Positions 11,641 through 24,674 are shown, counted from the first letter of the stretch. The stretch: 64,000 bases of DNA from Halocaridina rubra (GCA_037179515.1 JAXCGZ010004145.1:1-64000); one strand, 5' to 3'. Numbers and translations are program-made. Notes: generated from the letters alone by a model not told the origin.

Positions 11641-11822
11641 TGTTTGATGCTCCTTAAATTTGGAGATATTTATAGATAAATGAGGCACAATAAAATAGGA
11701 AACTGAAAGGGCATTATGAATGTTCTTGTCTAGCCCCTAGTGGGCATCTTTATTACTTTCAATGTAAACAAAACATGGATTCGTTCATTAACAAAATAAC
11801 AATTATATTAAATATTGTAACA
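11641..11822 (-). repeat. 5' LTR of the Gypsy-type element
   Basis: 182 bp, apparently identical to the LTR at 7119-7300. The promoter for the element should lie here but no clear TATA box was assigned. Confidence 0.96.
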
Positions 11823-12778
11823 GATCTAGGAGTAAACATACTGGCAGATTTGTCTCCAGAAATACATATAAATGGCATAGTAAGGGCAGCATATGCATTC
11901 TTATCAAATGTAAGGGTAGCCTTCAGGCACATGGACAAGGAAATGTTCAGAAATATTTATGTAACCTATGTGAGGCCAAAACTCGAATATGCAGCCCCCT
12001 TTTGGAATCCGCACTTGAAAAAGCACATAGCTAAGCTTGAAAAAGTTCAAAGACATGCCACGAAACTGGTGCGAGAAATAAGCAATCTCAGTTATGATGA
12101 GAGGCTGAGGGAATTAGACTTACCATCACTCGAAGCTAGAAGAGTGAGGGGGGATATGGTGACAGTCTTTAAATTCCTTCATGGTTATGATAGAGTGGAT
12201 AGGGATCGATATTTTGATATGGCTGGCTCTAGAACTAGAGGTCATAGTTTGAAGCTTCGTAAGAAAACTTCTTTGCAGGATGTAAGGAAATACTTTTTCA
12301 GTGTAAGAGTAGTTGATAATTGGAATTGGCTAAGCGAGGAGGTAGTTAATGCTATCTCAATCCATAGTTTTAAGGACAGGTATGATAAGTATCACTAAGT
12401 CTAAAATGGAACAGATCAGGAGACGGGAAGATACGAGCTTTGGGCTCTTTCCCGTAAACACAATTAGGTAATCACAATTAGGTAATTAGGTAATCACATC
12501 CATAATAAAAATGAGCAAAAAAATAAGTAAATTGGCGCAACAAAGATCAGCAATAGGGTCTGTTACCGTAAAAAATTAAATAAATAAAACAGATTTCTGA
12601 AGCAGTTTCGCATAAAAAATTAAAAAAAAAATAAAGAAATAAAACGGATTTCTGAAGCAGTTTCGCATAAAAATCAGTTGCATCATATTTCGTATAGGTT
12701 TAGCAAATCTGATAAAACGATCAGATATCAAGAGGAATCATGGAAGGAAAGCCATTTTATTATGGTAGTCTTGCAAAC
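11823..12778 (+). repeat. 956-bp direct repeat, right copy (holds LINE-A copy A-5)
   Basis: A base-for-base copy of 6163-7118. It starts immediately after the LTR at GATCTAGGAG and ends TTGCAAAC before ATTCATC. It includes a LINE-A ORF2 tail (stop at 12396-12398), the 3' hairpin and tail to about 12494, then host DNA with a local near-duplication of TTTCTGAAGCAGTTTCGCAT. An open frame reading from the LTR into this block (from 11775) is a junction artefact. Confidence 0.93.
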
Positions 12779-12991
12779 ATTCATCTTCAATAAACCAATT
12801 AAAGAAACGAATAACTAAAAAGAGCTCTCTGTCCTATCACTTATGTCTCCATATCACGAGTGGAGACTCCACCAGCCATGGACCACAAGACCAGGCCACA
12901 ACCATAGTGGCCCATGAGCCATGCCAACATTATTATGTAATCTGATGACGATGTTACAAGAATCAACTAAGTATGGCATTGTTTCCCACTG

Positions 12992-13079
<88 letters not shown>
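12992..13079. repeat. (AT)n microsatellite abutting the 3' end of LINE-A copy A-6
   Basis: Alternating AT running directly into the TGTGATTACCTAATTG tail of the LINE. Confidence 0.97.
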
Positions 13080-13082
<3 letters not shown>

Positions 13083-14580
13083 ATTACCTAATTGCTAATT
13101 GTGTTTACGGGAAAGAGCCCAAAGCTCGTATCTTCCCATCTCCTGATCGGTTCCATTTTAGACTTAGTGATGCTTATCATACCTGTCCTTAAAACTATGG
13201 ATTGAGATAGCATTAACTACCTCCTCGCTTAGCCAATTCCAATTATCAACTACTCTTACACTTAAAAAGTATTTCCTTACATCCTGCAAAGAAGTTTTCT
13301 TACGAGGCTTCAAACTATGACCTCTAGTTCTAGAGCCAGCCATATCAAAATATCGATCCCTATCCACTCTATCATAACCATGAAGGAATTTAAAGACTGT
13401 CACCATATCCCCCCTCACTCTTCTAGCTTCGAGTGATGGTAAGTCTAATTCCCTCAGCCTCTCATCATAACTGAGATTGCGTATTTCTGGCACCAGTTTC
13501 GTGGCATGTCTTTGAACTTTTTCAAGCTTAGCTATGTGCTTTTTCAAGTGCGGATTCCAAAAGGGGGCTGCATATTCGAGTTTTGGCCTCACATAGGTTA
13601 TATAAATATTTCTGAACATTTCCTTGTCCATGTGCCTGAAGGCTACCCTTACATTTGATAAGAATGCATATGCTGCCCTTACTATGCCATTTATATGTAT
13701 TTCTGGAGACAAATCTGCCTGTATGTTTACTCCTAGATCTCTCTCATTTTCTGTTTCTTGAAGTTCTACTCCAGCCACCGAGTAGTCAAGCTTGGGCCTT
13801 CTTGCACTTGTACCCATTCTCATTACCTTACATTTTGAAGTATTGAATTTCATTAGCCACATTTCTGACCACTCATGCAGATTATTTAGATCCTCCTGAA
13901 GTTCTCTACCATTGTTCTCGTTTTTTTCTTTCTTCACAATCTTTGCATCATCTGCAAACATATTCATGAATGAATTTACAGACTCTGGTAGGTCATTTAC
14001 ATATACAAGGAACAAAAGTGGCCCTAAAACTGAACCCTGTGGAACACCACTACTAACTCTTCTCCATTCAGACACTGAGTGTCTTACTCTAACCCTCTGT
14101 TCCCTTCCTTCTAAGTAAGTTTTTATCCATTCCAAAACATTTCCACCTATTCTAGCCATTGAGTGCAGCTTCCTAATAAGTCTCATATGTGGAACAGTGT
14201 CAAACACTTTCTGGAAGTCTAGGAATATGCAATCTGCCCAGCCCTCTCTTTCCTGTAAGATTTGGCTTACCTCATCATAAAATTCTAATAAGTTTGTTAC
14301 TGTTGATCTACCTTCTCTGAAGCCATGTTGCCTCACTGACAAAAAGTTGAAGGATTCCAAGTGAAGAGGGATATGTTTCCTTAGTAGTTTCTCCATAACT
14401 TTGCAAACTATGCTGGTCAAGGAAACTGGTCTATAGTTCAGAGCCGTATCCCTCCTTCCCTTTTTGAAGATAGGTATCACATTTGCTTGTTTCCAGCATC
14501 TTGGAATCTCCCCCGACTCCAGTGACTCCTTAAATATGATACTTAGTGCCACTGATATTGTGTTTGCACATTTTTTAAGC

Positions 14581-14583
<3 letters not shown>
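13080..14583 (-). mobile_element. LINE-A copy A-6, 5'-truncated but open through RT
   Basis: Minus-strand LINE-A with a complete 3' hairpin and tail. It is truncated at the 5' side just before the VLKKCANTIS segment, where it abuts (CA)n. It stands head-to-tail with copy A-7, the two being separated only by about 30 bp of (CA)n. Confidence 0.95.
13164..14582 (-). pseudogene. LINE-A ORF2 reverse transcriptase, 472-codon fragment
   Basis: The longest unbroken LINE-A reverse-transcriptase frame here. It lacks the endonuclease and the start of the RT domain, so it cannot act alone. Visible RT blocks are ANVIPIFKKGRRDTALNYRP, the catalytic Asp in IFLDFQKVFDTVPH, SGVPQGSVLGPLLFLVYVND, and FADDAKIVKK near residue 210 carrying the two catalytic Asp. 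The RT is followed by the ~200-residue C-terminal region with HATKLVPEIRNLSYDERLREL and NWNWLSEEVVNA. The domain set fits the CR1/L2 part of the Jockey superfamily by motif memory; a phylogeny would be needed to name the clade. Confidence 0.9.

Positions 14584-14615
<32 letters not shown>
14584..14615. repeat. (TG)n microsatellite between LINE-A copies A-6 and A-7
   Basis: About 30 bp of TG. It marks the junction of the 3' tail of A-7 with the truncated 5' end of A-6. Confidence 0.95.
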
Positions 14616-14616
<1 letters not shown>

Positions 14617-14689
14617 TTATATAATTGTGTTTACGGGAAAGAGCCCAAAGCTCGAATCTTCCCGTCTCCTGATCGGTTCCATTTTATAC

Positions 14690-17507
14690 TTAGTGATACT
14701 TATCATACCTGTCCTTAAAACTATGGATTGAGTTAGCATTAACTACCTCCTCGCTTAGCCAATTCCAACTATTAACCACTCTTACACGGAAAAAGTATTT
14801 CCTTACCTCCTGCAAAGAAGTTTTCTTACAAAGCTTTAAACTATGACCTCTAGTTATAGAGCCAGCCATATCAAAATATCGATCCCTATCCACTCTATCA
14901 TGAAGGAATTTAAAGACTGTCACCATATCCCAACTCAATCTTCTGGCTTTGAGTGATGGTAAGTCTAATTCCTTCAGCCTCTCATCATAACTGAGATTAC
15001 GTACTTCTAGCACCAGTTTCGTGGCATGTCCTTGATTTTTTTCAAGCTTAGCTACATGCTTTTCAAGTGCGGATTCCAAAAAGGGGCTGCATAGTCGAGT
15101 TTTGGCCTCACATAGGTTACATAAATATTTCTAAACATTTCCCTGTCCATGTGCCTGAAGGCTACCCTTACATTTGATAAGAATGCATATGCTACCCTTA
15201 CTATGCCATTATATGCATTTCTGGAAGCAAATCTGCCAGTATATTTACTCCTATATCTCTCTCATTTTCTGTCTCTTGAAGTTGTACTCCAGCCACCGAG
15301 TAGTCAAGCTTGGGACTTCTTGCACTTGTACCCATTCTCATTACCTTGTATTTTGAAGCATTGGATTTCATTAGCCACTTTCCTGACCACTCATGCAGAC
15401 TATTTAGATCCTCCTGAAGTTCTCTACCATTGTTCTCGTTTTTTTCTTTCTTCACAATCTTTGCATCATCTGCAAACATATTCATGAATGAATTTACAGA
15501 CTCTGGTAGGTCATTTACATATACAAGGAACAAAAGTGGCCCTAAAACTGAACCCTGTGGAACTCCACTACTAACTCTTCTCCATTCAGACACTGAGTGT
15601 CTTACTCTAACCCTCTGTTCCCTTCCTTCTAAATAAGTTTTTATCCATTCCAAAACATTTCCACCTATTCTAGCCATTGCTTGCAGCTTCCTAATAAGTC
15701 TCCCATGTGGAACAGTGTCAAATGCTTTCTGGAAGTCTAGGAATATGCAATCTGCCCAGCCCTCTCTTTCCTGTAAGATTTGGCTTACCTCATCATAAAA
15801 TTCTAATAAGTTTGTTACTGTTGATCTACCTTCTCTGAAGCCATGTTGCCTCACTGACAAAAAGTTGAAGGATTCCAAGTGAAGAGAGATATGTTTCCTT
15901 AGTAGTTTCTCCATAACTTTGCAAACTATGCTGGTCAAGGAAACTGGTCTATAGTTCAGAGCCGTATCCCTCCTTCCCTTTTTGAAGATAGGTATCACAT
16001 TTGCTTGTTTCCAGCATCTTGGAATCTCCCCTGACTCCAGTGACTTTTTAAATATGATACTTAGTGCCACTGATATTGAGTTTGTGCATTTTTTAAGTAC
16101 ATGAAGGGATATATCATCAGGGACCTGTAGCTTTATGAACATCTAAATCCATCAGCGCTTTGCATACCTCTGTGGCTGTAAGGTTGATGTTCTCTAATGC
16201 CGGCTCTTGAGCTTCTATCTCTGCAATCTGAGGGGGTGGGGTATTTTCTACTGTAAATACTGACTGAAACTCCTTGTTCAATTCTTTGCAGATCTCTTCA
16301 TCCGTCTCAGTGATGCTTCCATCCGCTCTCTTTAGCCTTAAAACCTGTTCTTTTAACTTCAGTTTTCCTCTGATAAAGCTGTGGAAAAGCTTGGGATTTT
16401 CTTTAGCTTTCCTGGTGATGTCCCTCTCATAGTCTCTCTCTGCCTCTCTTCTTTTACTTAGGTAGTCATTTCTTGCTCTTTTGTAGGCTTGCCAGGCATT
16501 TATGTTTTTTCTCCTCCTATGCCTCTTTCAGCATTTGTCTCTCCACTCCTTAGTTCTTTTACACTCATTATCAAACCATTTCTCTCTGGCATGAATTACA
16601 CCTACTTTGGTGACAGGTATGCAGCAATCTACTATCTTCCCATATTTCTCACAAAAGATGTCGTACATTCCTTGTACAGATTTGTTGTAAAATAAGGTTC
16701 TCCAGTCAATAACTGCAAAAGCTCATTCATTCTGATGCAATCTCCTTTCAGATAGTTCCTCCTCGTGTCCTCAGTGCCTCTACTCTCAGGCAGAATATCT
16801 TCAATGATATACTCCATCAACAACACAGAGGTGGTCACTCTTTCCAATTGGTGGTTCATACTCAATTTTTTCAATATCCAACACATTATCTGTGAATACT
16901 AGATCAAGTAGTGATGGTTCATCCCCACCCCTGGCCCTCGTTGGTTCCATTACAGTGTTGGTGTAGGAAATTCCCTTCTACGCAATCTAGGAATCTTGCC
17001 CCAAATGAGTCCTCACCACTCTGTGGGTCAAGATTTATCCAATCTATCTCTTTATGATTAAAATCTCCCATAATCAAAATCCTACATTTTTTTCCCGTGC
17101 CATGTTAACAACTGAGTTTATGACTTCAATAGTGCCTATATGACTTTCCTCATGAACTTCTAGCCTATTCTGGTTCCTTGGTGGGTTATATACAGCAGTT
17201 ATTATTATGCTCTCTGACCCAGTATTTATGCGAGCAACAAGAAATTCCTTGAACTCACTTTCTATAGCCAAGTTTATTTCTTCAACTTGAATCCTTTCAC
17301 TTATGAGCAGTGCTATCCCTCCACCAGTCCTCTCAGATCTTTCAACCCTTAATATTCTGAAGCCCTTAGGAAAAACTGTGACACTGTTTATGTCCTCACT
17401 CAATTTAGTCTCTGTAATTGCTACTATATCTGCCTTACTGTTGTGAATCCTATCTTTTAATTTTACTGCCTTACCAGCTAATCCATCAGTATTTGTGTAT
17501 AACAATC
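14690..17507 (-). pseudogene. LINE-A ORF2 (AP endonuclease + RT), broken
   Basis: N-terminal endonuclease motifs lie at 17505-17074: LLYTNTDGLAGKAV, the catalytic Glu of AITETKLSED, and the AVYNPPRNQNR strand. A frameshift at about 17075 precedes the GDFNHKEIDW block. Further breaks occur near 16886, 16632, 16142 and 15201. The frame 16142-15201 carries the RT through FADDAKIVKK, and 15079-14690 carries the C-terminal end. The KATGPDD motif is shifted to KLQVPDD by an indel near 16130. Decay is moderate: most motifs survive but no continuous frame exceeds 313 codons. Confidence 0.88.
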
Positions 17508-18586
17508 TTAATGAGGCCCCATCCCCTGATCTTCTGTCATTATCTTCTTTATCTCCCCTTTGTCTGGAAGAACTCTGAAATGAATATTTTTCTTCTCTTC
17601 TTCATTCCTTTCCTCATTTAACCTTCTTGCCTCTTGCAACAAGTTTTTTATCTTTCCCATCTCTTCCTGTGTTCTGTATCGTCTAATGAACACTTCTTTG
17701 AATTCTTGAAGGTCTTTTAAACTTTTTTTCTCAACAATATTTCCCTACATGTTTCCCTTCTCTCAAAGGTTACTTTTGTTGGTCTCGGCTTTCCTTCCCT
17801 CGAATATATGCCTAGTTGGTGTATGTTCACAATATCCTCCGGACCACAAACTACTCCAAGCTTTCTTATTAGGTCTACAACCCTAGCTTTATTTTCTTCA
17901 AGTCTCCCCTGCCATGTTGGCTCCTGGGATTCGCTTATGCCTGAGATTACCACTGCCTTCTCTTTATCAAGTGCCTGTTTGATGAGTGGCTTTGCCCTTT
18001 CCATCACAACATCTTTCATTTTTTCGATTACTGTCTCTTTATAGTCAACTGTTTGTATGTTTTCCAGTGCCACCACCTTTACAGCCTCTTTTACTGCCAC
18101 ATTCCCCTTTAGTGCATCAGCAAAGGAAGTTTTCATGGTATCATTTTCCATATTCAGCTCCTGGAACTCTTTTCTAAACTGTTCAATGTTTTCCTTAATC
18201 TGGACATTCCAAGCTCCAATCTCATCTCTCTCAGAAGAGAGCAGTGAACTAACATCTAATTAATTTAGGTTGTCATTTAGCTGTTTGTTTTTATCTTCTT
18301 GTTTAGAAATTCTAGTTTCTAGTTGACTCTTTTCCCCTTCCAGCTTCTTTATTCTTTTTTCTAGTTTCTTTCTCTCCTGCCCTTGTGCTTTATTTGCTTC
18401 CTCCAAAGATCTTATTTCCTCTCTGAGTGTTTCATTCTCTTTCATTTCTCTATCCATATTCCAAATTTTATCATCAAGGCTTATAACCATTGCCTCTAAA
18501 TCTTTGATTTTCTGTTTTAATCTCCTAATAGCTACCCCTCCTCCCGACCCATGGGTGGGAGAGGTTTGGGACAGAGATGGCCTCAT
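17508..18586 (-). pseudogene. LINE-A ORF1 (coiled-coil RNA-binding protein), broken
   Basis: Starts MRPSLSQTSPTHGS. Residues ~20-110 are a strong heptad-like coiled coil (MVISLDDKIWNMDREMKENE and KKLEKRIKKLEGEKSQLE). After a stop near 18262 and a frame break, the next part (18151-17717) has VVISGISESQEPTWQGRLEE, then DIVNIHQLG and PRPTKVTFE. This has the look of the RRM-like domain of LINE ORF1 proteins. A last part (17693-17508) ends EDQGMGPH, overlapping the start of ORF2. The role in the family is RNP formation and nucleic-acid chaperoning. Counting across breaks gives about 360 residues. Confidence 0.85.
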
Positions 18587-20073
18587 TTTTATGCTCTCCC
18601 TCTCACAGAATATAGAAAGAAGAGAAAGAGAAAAAAAGAGAGAAAAACTATTTTTTAAAGCTTCACACAGAATTTTTATATCTCCATATAAGTGCTATTT
18701 AGTGACTCAATTTATCTCTTTTCTGGTAACATACATCTTAACTTAAAAATTTGACTATGGTAATTTGAGGATAAAAAGAAAAAGAAAAAAAATGCAACAA
18801 AAACAAAGTCAAGCCTGAAGGAAAAGTCGACTTTGTGTCTGAGGAGGCACCCACCTGTTTCTGATATATATTCTTCTTAACTGATGAAGTCACTTGCTAA
18901 CCAAGATATGTTATCACAGGATCAGACTTTACATATGTGTGTGTGTGGTTACCTAATTGTGATTACCTAATTGTGTTTACGGGACAGAGCTCAAAGCTCG
19001 TATCTTCCCGTCTCCTGATCGGTTCCATTTTCTACTAAGTGATACTTATCATACCTGTCCTTAAAACTATTGATTGAGATAGCATTAACTACCTCCTCGC
19101 TTAGCCAATTCCAATTATCAACTACTCTTACATCGAAAAAGTATTTCCTTACATCCTGCAAAGAAGTTTTCTTACGAAGTTTCAAACTATGACCTCTAGA
19201 TCTAGAGCCTGCCATATCAAAATATCGATCCCAATCCACTCTATCATAACCATGAAGGAATTTAAAGACTGTCACCATATCCCCTCTCAATCTTCTAGAT
19301 TCGAGTGACGGTAAGTCTAATTCCCTCAGCCTCTCATCATAACTGAGATTACGTAATTCTGGCACCAGTTTCGTGGCATGTCTTTGAACTTTTTCAAGCT
19401 TAGCTATGTGCTTTTTCAAGTGCGGATTCTAAAAGGGGGCTGCATATTCGAGTTTGGGCCTCAAAAAGGTTGCATAAATATTTCTGAACATTTCCTTGTC
19501 CATGTGCCTGAAGGCAACCCTTACATTTGATAAGAATGCATATGCTACCCTTACTATGCAATTTATATGTATTTCTGGAGACAAATCTGCTAGTATGTTT
19601 ACTCCTAGATCTCTCTCATTTTCTGTCTATTGAAATTGTACTCCAGCCACCGAGTAGTCAAGCTTGGGCCTTCTTGCACTTGTACCCATTCTCATTACCT
19701 TACATTTTGAAGTACTGAATTTCATTAGCCAATTTCTGACCACTCATGCAGACTATTTAGATCTTTCTGAAGTTCTGTACCATTGTTCTCGTTTCCTACT
19801 TTCTTCACAATCTTTGCATCATCTGCAAACATATTCATGAATGAATTTACAGACTCTGGTAGGCCATTTACATATACAAGGAACAAAAGTGGCCCTAAAA
19901 CTAAACCCTGTGGAACTCCACTACTAACTCTTCTCCACTCAGACACTGAGTGTCTTACTCTAACCCTCTGTTCCCTTCCTTCTAAGTAAGTTTTTATCCA
20001 TTTCAAGACATTTCCACCTATTCTAGCCATTGCCTGCAGCTTCCTAATAAATCCCCCATGTGGAACAGTGTCA

Positions 20074-20310
20074 TAAGGTTTAATGTTTTTTTTAAGTTTT
20101 TAAAATTTGCGGTTTTAGCCCTCCTATCAGAGGCATTGCCCCTGCTCTGGCGGGCGTCAGCCGGTGCAAGCCCCAACCCCCCACTGTGGTGTTCAATCAC
20201 AGCAGTAACCTTCCCAGTAAACAGCTTAAACTCTCGGTCCTGAATGGGAACCAATCTGTCGACCTCGCGAATGCTGGGCCAGCGTGTTACCACTGTTCTA
20301 GCCAGAAGGC
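20074..20310 (-). mobile_element. SINE-B copy 1 (tRNA-derived head, conserved core)
   Basis: On the minus strand the element starts with a tRNA-like head (CTAGAACAGTGGTAACACGC). It continues through the core AGCTGTTTACTGGGAAGG and CACAGTGGGGGGTTGGGG, then a copy-specific 3' part and a T-rich/A-rich end. It replaces about 16 bp of LINE-A at the insertion point, so no clean target duplication remains. Confidence 0.82.
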
Positions 20311-20394
20311 TAGGAATATGCAATCTGCCCAGCCCTCTCTTTCCTGTAAGATTCGGCTTACCTCATCATAAAATTCTAATAAGTTTGTTACTGT

Positions 20395-22077
20395 TTATCT
20401 ACCTTCTCTGAAGCCATGTTGCCTCACTGACAAAAAGTTGAAGGATTCCAAGTGAAGAGAGATATGTTTCCTTAGTAGTTTCTCCATAACTTTGCAAGCT
20501 ATGCTGGTCAAGGAAACTGGTCTATAGTTCAGAGCCATATCCCTCCTTCTCTTTTTGAAGATAGGTATCACGTTTGCTTGCTTCCAGCATCTTGGAGTTT
20601 CCCCTAACTCTAGTGACTTTTTAAATATGATACTTAGTGCCACTGATATTGAGTTTGCGCATTTTTTAAGTACATGAGGGGATATGTCATCAGGACCTGT
20701 AGCTTTATGAGCATCTAACTCCATCAGCACTTTGCATACCTCTGTGGCTGTAAGGTTGATGTTCTCTAATACCGGCCCTTGAGCTTCTATCACTGCAATC
20801 TGAGGGGGTGGGGTATTTTCTATTGTAAATACTGACTGAAACTCCTTGTTCAATTCTTTGCAGATCTCTTCATTCATCTCAGCGATGCTTCCATCCTCTC
20901 TCTTAAGCCTTAAAACCTGTTCTTTTACCTTCAGTTTTCCTCTGATAAAGCTGTGGAAAAGCTTGGGATTTTCTTTAGCCTTCCTGGTGATGTCCCTCTC
21001 ATAGTCTCTCTCTGCCTCTCTTCTTTTACTTAGGTAGTCATTTCTTGCTCTTTTGTAGGTTTGCCAGGCATTTATGCTTTTTCTCCTCCTATACCTTTTC
21101 CAGCATTTGTCTCTCCACTCCTTAGCTCTTTTACACTCATTATCGAACCATTTCTCTCTGGCATGAATTACACCTACTTTGGTGACAGGTATGCAGCAAT
21201 CTACTATCTTACTATATTTCTCACAAGAGATGTCATACATTTCTTGTACAGATTTGTTATAAAATAAGGTTCTCCAGTCAATAACTGCAAAAAGCTCATT
21301 CATTTTGATGTAATCTCCTTTCGGATAGTTCCTCCTCGTGTCCTCAGTGCCTCTACTCTCAGGCAGAATATCTTCAATGATATACTCCATCAACAACACA
21401 GAGGTGTCACTCTTTCCACTTGGTGATTCATACTCAATTTTTTCAATATCCAACTCATTATCTGTGAATACTAGATCAAGTAGTGATGGCTCATCCCCAC
21501 CCCTGGCCCTCGTTGGTTCCATTACATGTTGGTGTAGGAAATTCCCTTGTACGCAATCTAGGAATCTTGCCCCGAATGTGTCCTCACCACTCTGTGGGTC
21601 AAGATTTATCCAATCTATCTCTTTATGATTAAAATCTCCCATAATCAAAATCCTACATTTTCTCTCCCGTGCCATATTAACAGCTGAGTTTATGACTTCA
21701 ATAGTACCTATATGACTTTCCTCATAAACTTCTAGCCTATTCTGGTTCCTTGGTGGGTTATATACAGCAGTTATTATTATGATCTCTGACCCAGTATTTA
21801 TGCGAGCAACAAGAAATTCCTTGAACTCACTTTCTATAGCCAAGTTTATTTCTTCAACTTGAATCCTTTCACTTATGAGCAGTGCTACCCCTCCACCAGT
21901 CGTCTCAGTTATTTCAACCCTTAATATTCTGAAGCCCTTAGGAAAAACTGTGACACTGTCTATGTCCTCACTCAACTTAGTCTCTGTAATTGCTACTATA
22001 TCTGCCTTTCTGTTGTGAATCCTATCTTTTAATTTTACTGCCTTACCAGCTAATCCATCAGTATTTGTGTATAACAA
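20395..22077 (-). pseudogene. LINE-A ORF2, 560-codon endonuclease-to-RT fragment
   Basis: The longest ORF2 N-terminal frame in the window. The APE-type endonuclease comes first, with TNTDGLAG, AITETKLSED, VYNPPRNQNR, the GDFNHKEIDW Asp/Asn pair and LLDLVFTDNELD. The final catalytic SDH triad reads SDT because of a small deletion near 21405 (copy A-10 keeps GKSDHCVLL). A basic linker follows (KRYRRRKSINAWQTYKRARN). The RT then begins with KATGPDDISPHVLKKC and stops at FREGR through a nonsense change (TCA to TAA) near 20397. RT continues beyond, disrupted by SINE-B. Inactive. Confidence 0.9.
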
Positions 22078-22621
22078 TCTTAATGAGGCCCCATCCCCTG
22101 ATCTTCTCTCATTAGCTTCTTTATTTCCTTTTTGTCTGGAAGAACTCTGAAATGAAAATTTTTCTTCTCTTCTTCATTTCTTTCCTCATTTAACCTTCTT
22201 GCCTATTGCAACAAGTTTTTTATCTTTCCCATCTCTTCCTGTGTTCTGTATCGTCTAATGAACACTTCTTTGAATTCTTGAAGGTCTTTTAGACTTTTTT
22301 TCCCAACAATATTTCCCTACATGTTTCCCCTCTCTCTCAAAGGTTACTTTTGTTGTTCTCGGCTTTCCTTCCCTCGAATATATGCCTAGTTGGTGAATGC
22401 TTACAATATTCTCAGGACCACAAACTGCTCCAAGCTTTCTTATTAGGTCTACAAGTCTAGCTTTATTTTCTTCAAGTCTCCCCTGCCATGTTGGCTCCTG
22501 GGATTTGCTTATGCCTGAGAATACCTCTCTTCTCTTTATCAAGTGCCTGTTTAATCAGTGGCTTTGCCCTTTCCATCAAAACGTCTTTCATTTTTTCGAT
22601 TACTGTCTCTTTATAGTCAAC

Positions 22622-22846
22622 TTTTTTTTTTTTTTTAGATTCTCCACCCACGGATGGGTGGAACGGGTCATGGAGGACCCATAGGCGCACAGGCCCCAAC
22701 CCCCCCCACTGTGGTGCCCAGCCACAGCAGTAACCTCCCCAGTAAACTGCTTAAACTCTCTTGCCTGGACGAGGCGCGATCCGTCGACCTCGCGAATGCG
22801 AGGCCAGCACGTTACCACTGTACTAGCCAGGAGGCTATACTCAACT
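22622..22846 (-). mobile_element. SINE-B copy 2 with target-site duplication and poly(A) tail
   Basis: On the minus strand the head is GGCTAGTACAGTGGTAACG (A-box like). A B-box-like GGTCGACGGATCGCGCC follows, then the shared core, a unique 3' segment and a 15-base poly(A), seen as poly(T) at 22622-22636. The LINE sequence is duplicated on both sides as TATAGTCAACT (22612-22622) and TATACTCAACT (22836-22846), an 11-bp duplication with one mismatch. This is standard LINE-mediated insertion. Confidence 0.88.
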
Positions 22847-22886
22847 GTTTGTAAGTTTTCCAGTGCCACCACCTTTACAGCCTCTT

Positions 22887-23279
22887 GTATGTATGTAAGT
22901 ATGCACTTGTTTAACAGTCTTTTTTCCCTAGGGAAAAAAAGAAAGTTGAAAGAAAGATAATGAAGGCATTATTAAGATAGAAAAAGCAGGGAAAATAATG
23001 AGTTTCTTTTTCGTTCATAATTCCTTTTCTTCAATGAGGCACAATCAAGTTTATATGGAGGTAAATAAAGTAAATACACAGTAATTATTGTAAATCCTAA
23101 CTAAGTTTCGTACATAGGATAATTTCTAAATATGGAAATACCGTAGAAAGAACAGTCGACTATATTTTATGCGTTCTGTTTCAAAACAAGAATAAATACC
23201 ATCACCGTTTAGATTTCATATCCTGTTTGCGCTGGCGGCGGAAGGGTGACGCACACACGGTGCCATGACGGCTGATTAA

Positions 23280-23280
<1 letters not shown>
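22887..23280. other. gene-free spacer
   Basis: No gene or repeat structure recognised beyond a short GTATGTATGTAAGTATG run at 22887-22905. Confidence 0.45.

Positions 23281-23358
<78 letters not shown>
23281..23358. repeat. (CT)n microsatellite
   Basis: Alternating CT with two small interruptions. Open frames through it are artefacts. Confidence 0.97.

Positions 23359-24674
<1,316 letters not shown>

Larger units (their letters stand above)
7119..11822 (-). mobile_element. Intact Gypsy-type (Ty3) LTR retrotransposon, 4704 bp
   Basis: Identical 182-bp LTRs with TG...CA ends (7119-7300 and 11641-11822) bound a single long gag-pol frame on the minus strand. A primer-binding site lies next to the 5' LTR and a polypurine tract next to the 3' LTR. 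The domain order protease, reverse transcriptase, RNase H, integrase places it in the Gypsy/Metaviridae order; Copia has integrase first. No envelope frame follows integrase. LTR identity and the unbroken frame indicate a recent insertion that may still be competent. The flanks are a 956-bp direct repeat instead of a short target duplication. Confidence 0.96.
14616..18721 (-). mobile_element. LINE-A copy A-7, near full length (~4.1 kb), frame-broken
   Basis: Minus strand. The 5' end is placed near 18721 because the 5' UTR sequence (AGAGATAAATTGAGTCAC...) starts at the same point in copy A-10. The order is 5' UTR (~135 bp), ORF1 (18586 to about 17508), ORF2 (about 17507 to 14690), 3' hairpin and tail. 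ORF1 has a stop in its middle and ORF2 is split by several frameshifts, so the copy is inactive. It gives the best estimate of family length and organisation in the window. Confidence 0.93.
18951..22886 (-). mobile_element. LINE-A copy A-8, 5'-truncated, carrying two SINE-B insertions
   Basis: Minus strand. The 3' tail (GGTTACCTAATTGTGATTACC on the + strand) abuts (TG)n at 18935-18948. The element runs through ORF2 and the C-terminal two-thirds of ORF1 and stops at about 22886. It is interrupted by SINE-B copies at 20074-20310 and 22622-22835. The SINEs are younger than this LINE copy. ORF1 remnants lie at 22542-22255 and in the interrupted stretch 22858-22600. Confidence 0.93.

Noticed and set aside
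7119..11822. Endogenous retrovirus with envelope gene
   Set aside because: After integrase the frame ends within 150 bp of the 3' LTR; there is no room for env. It is a plain LTR retrotransposon.
11775..12398. 207-codon + strand frame starting in the LTR
   Set aside because: A chance in-frame join of antisense LTR sequence with the LINE-A fragment at the repeat boundary.
13655..14118. Recurrent small antisense frames opposite LINE-A RT, seen in nearly every copy
   Set aside because: They recur only because the LINE recurs. They lie antisense to a conserved RT and show no domain.
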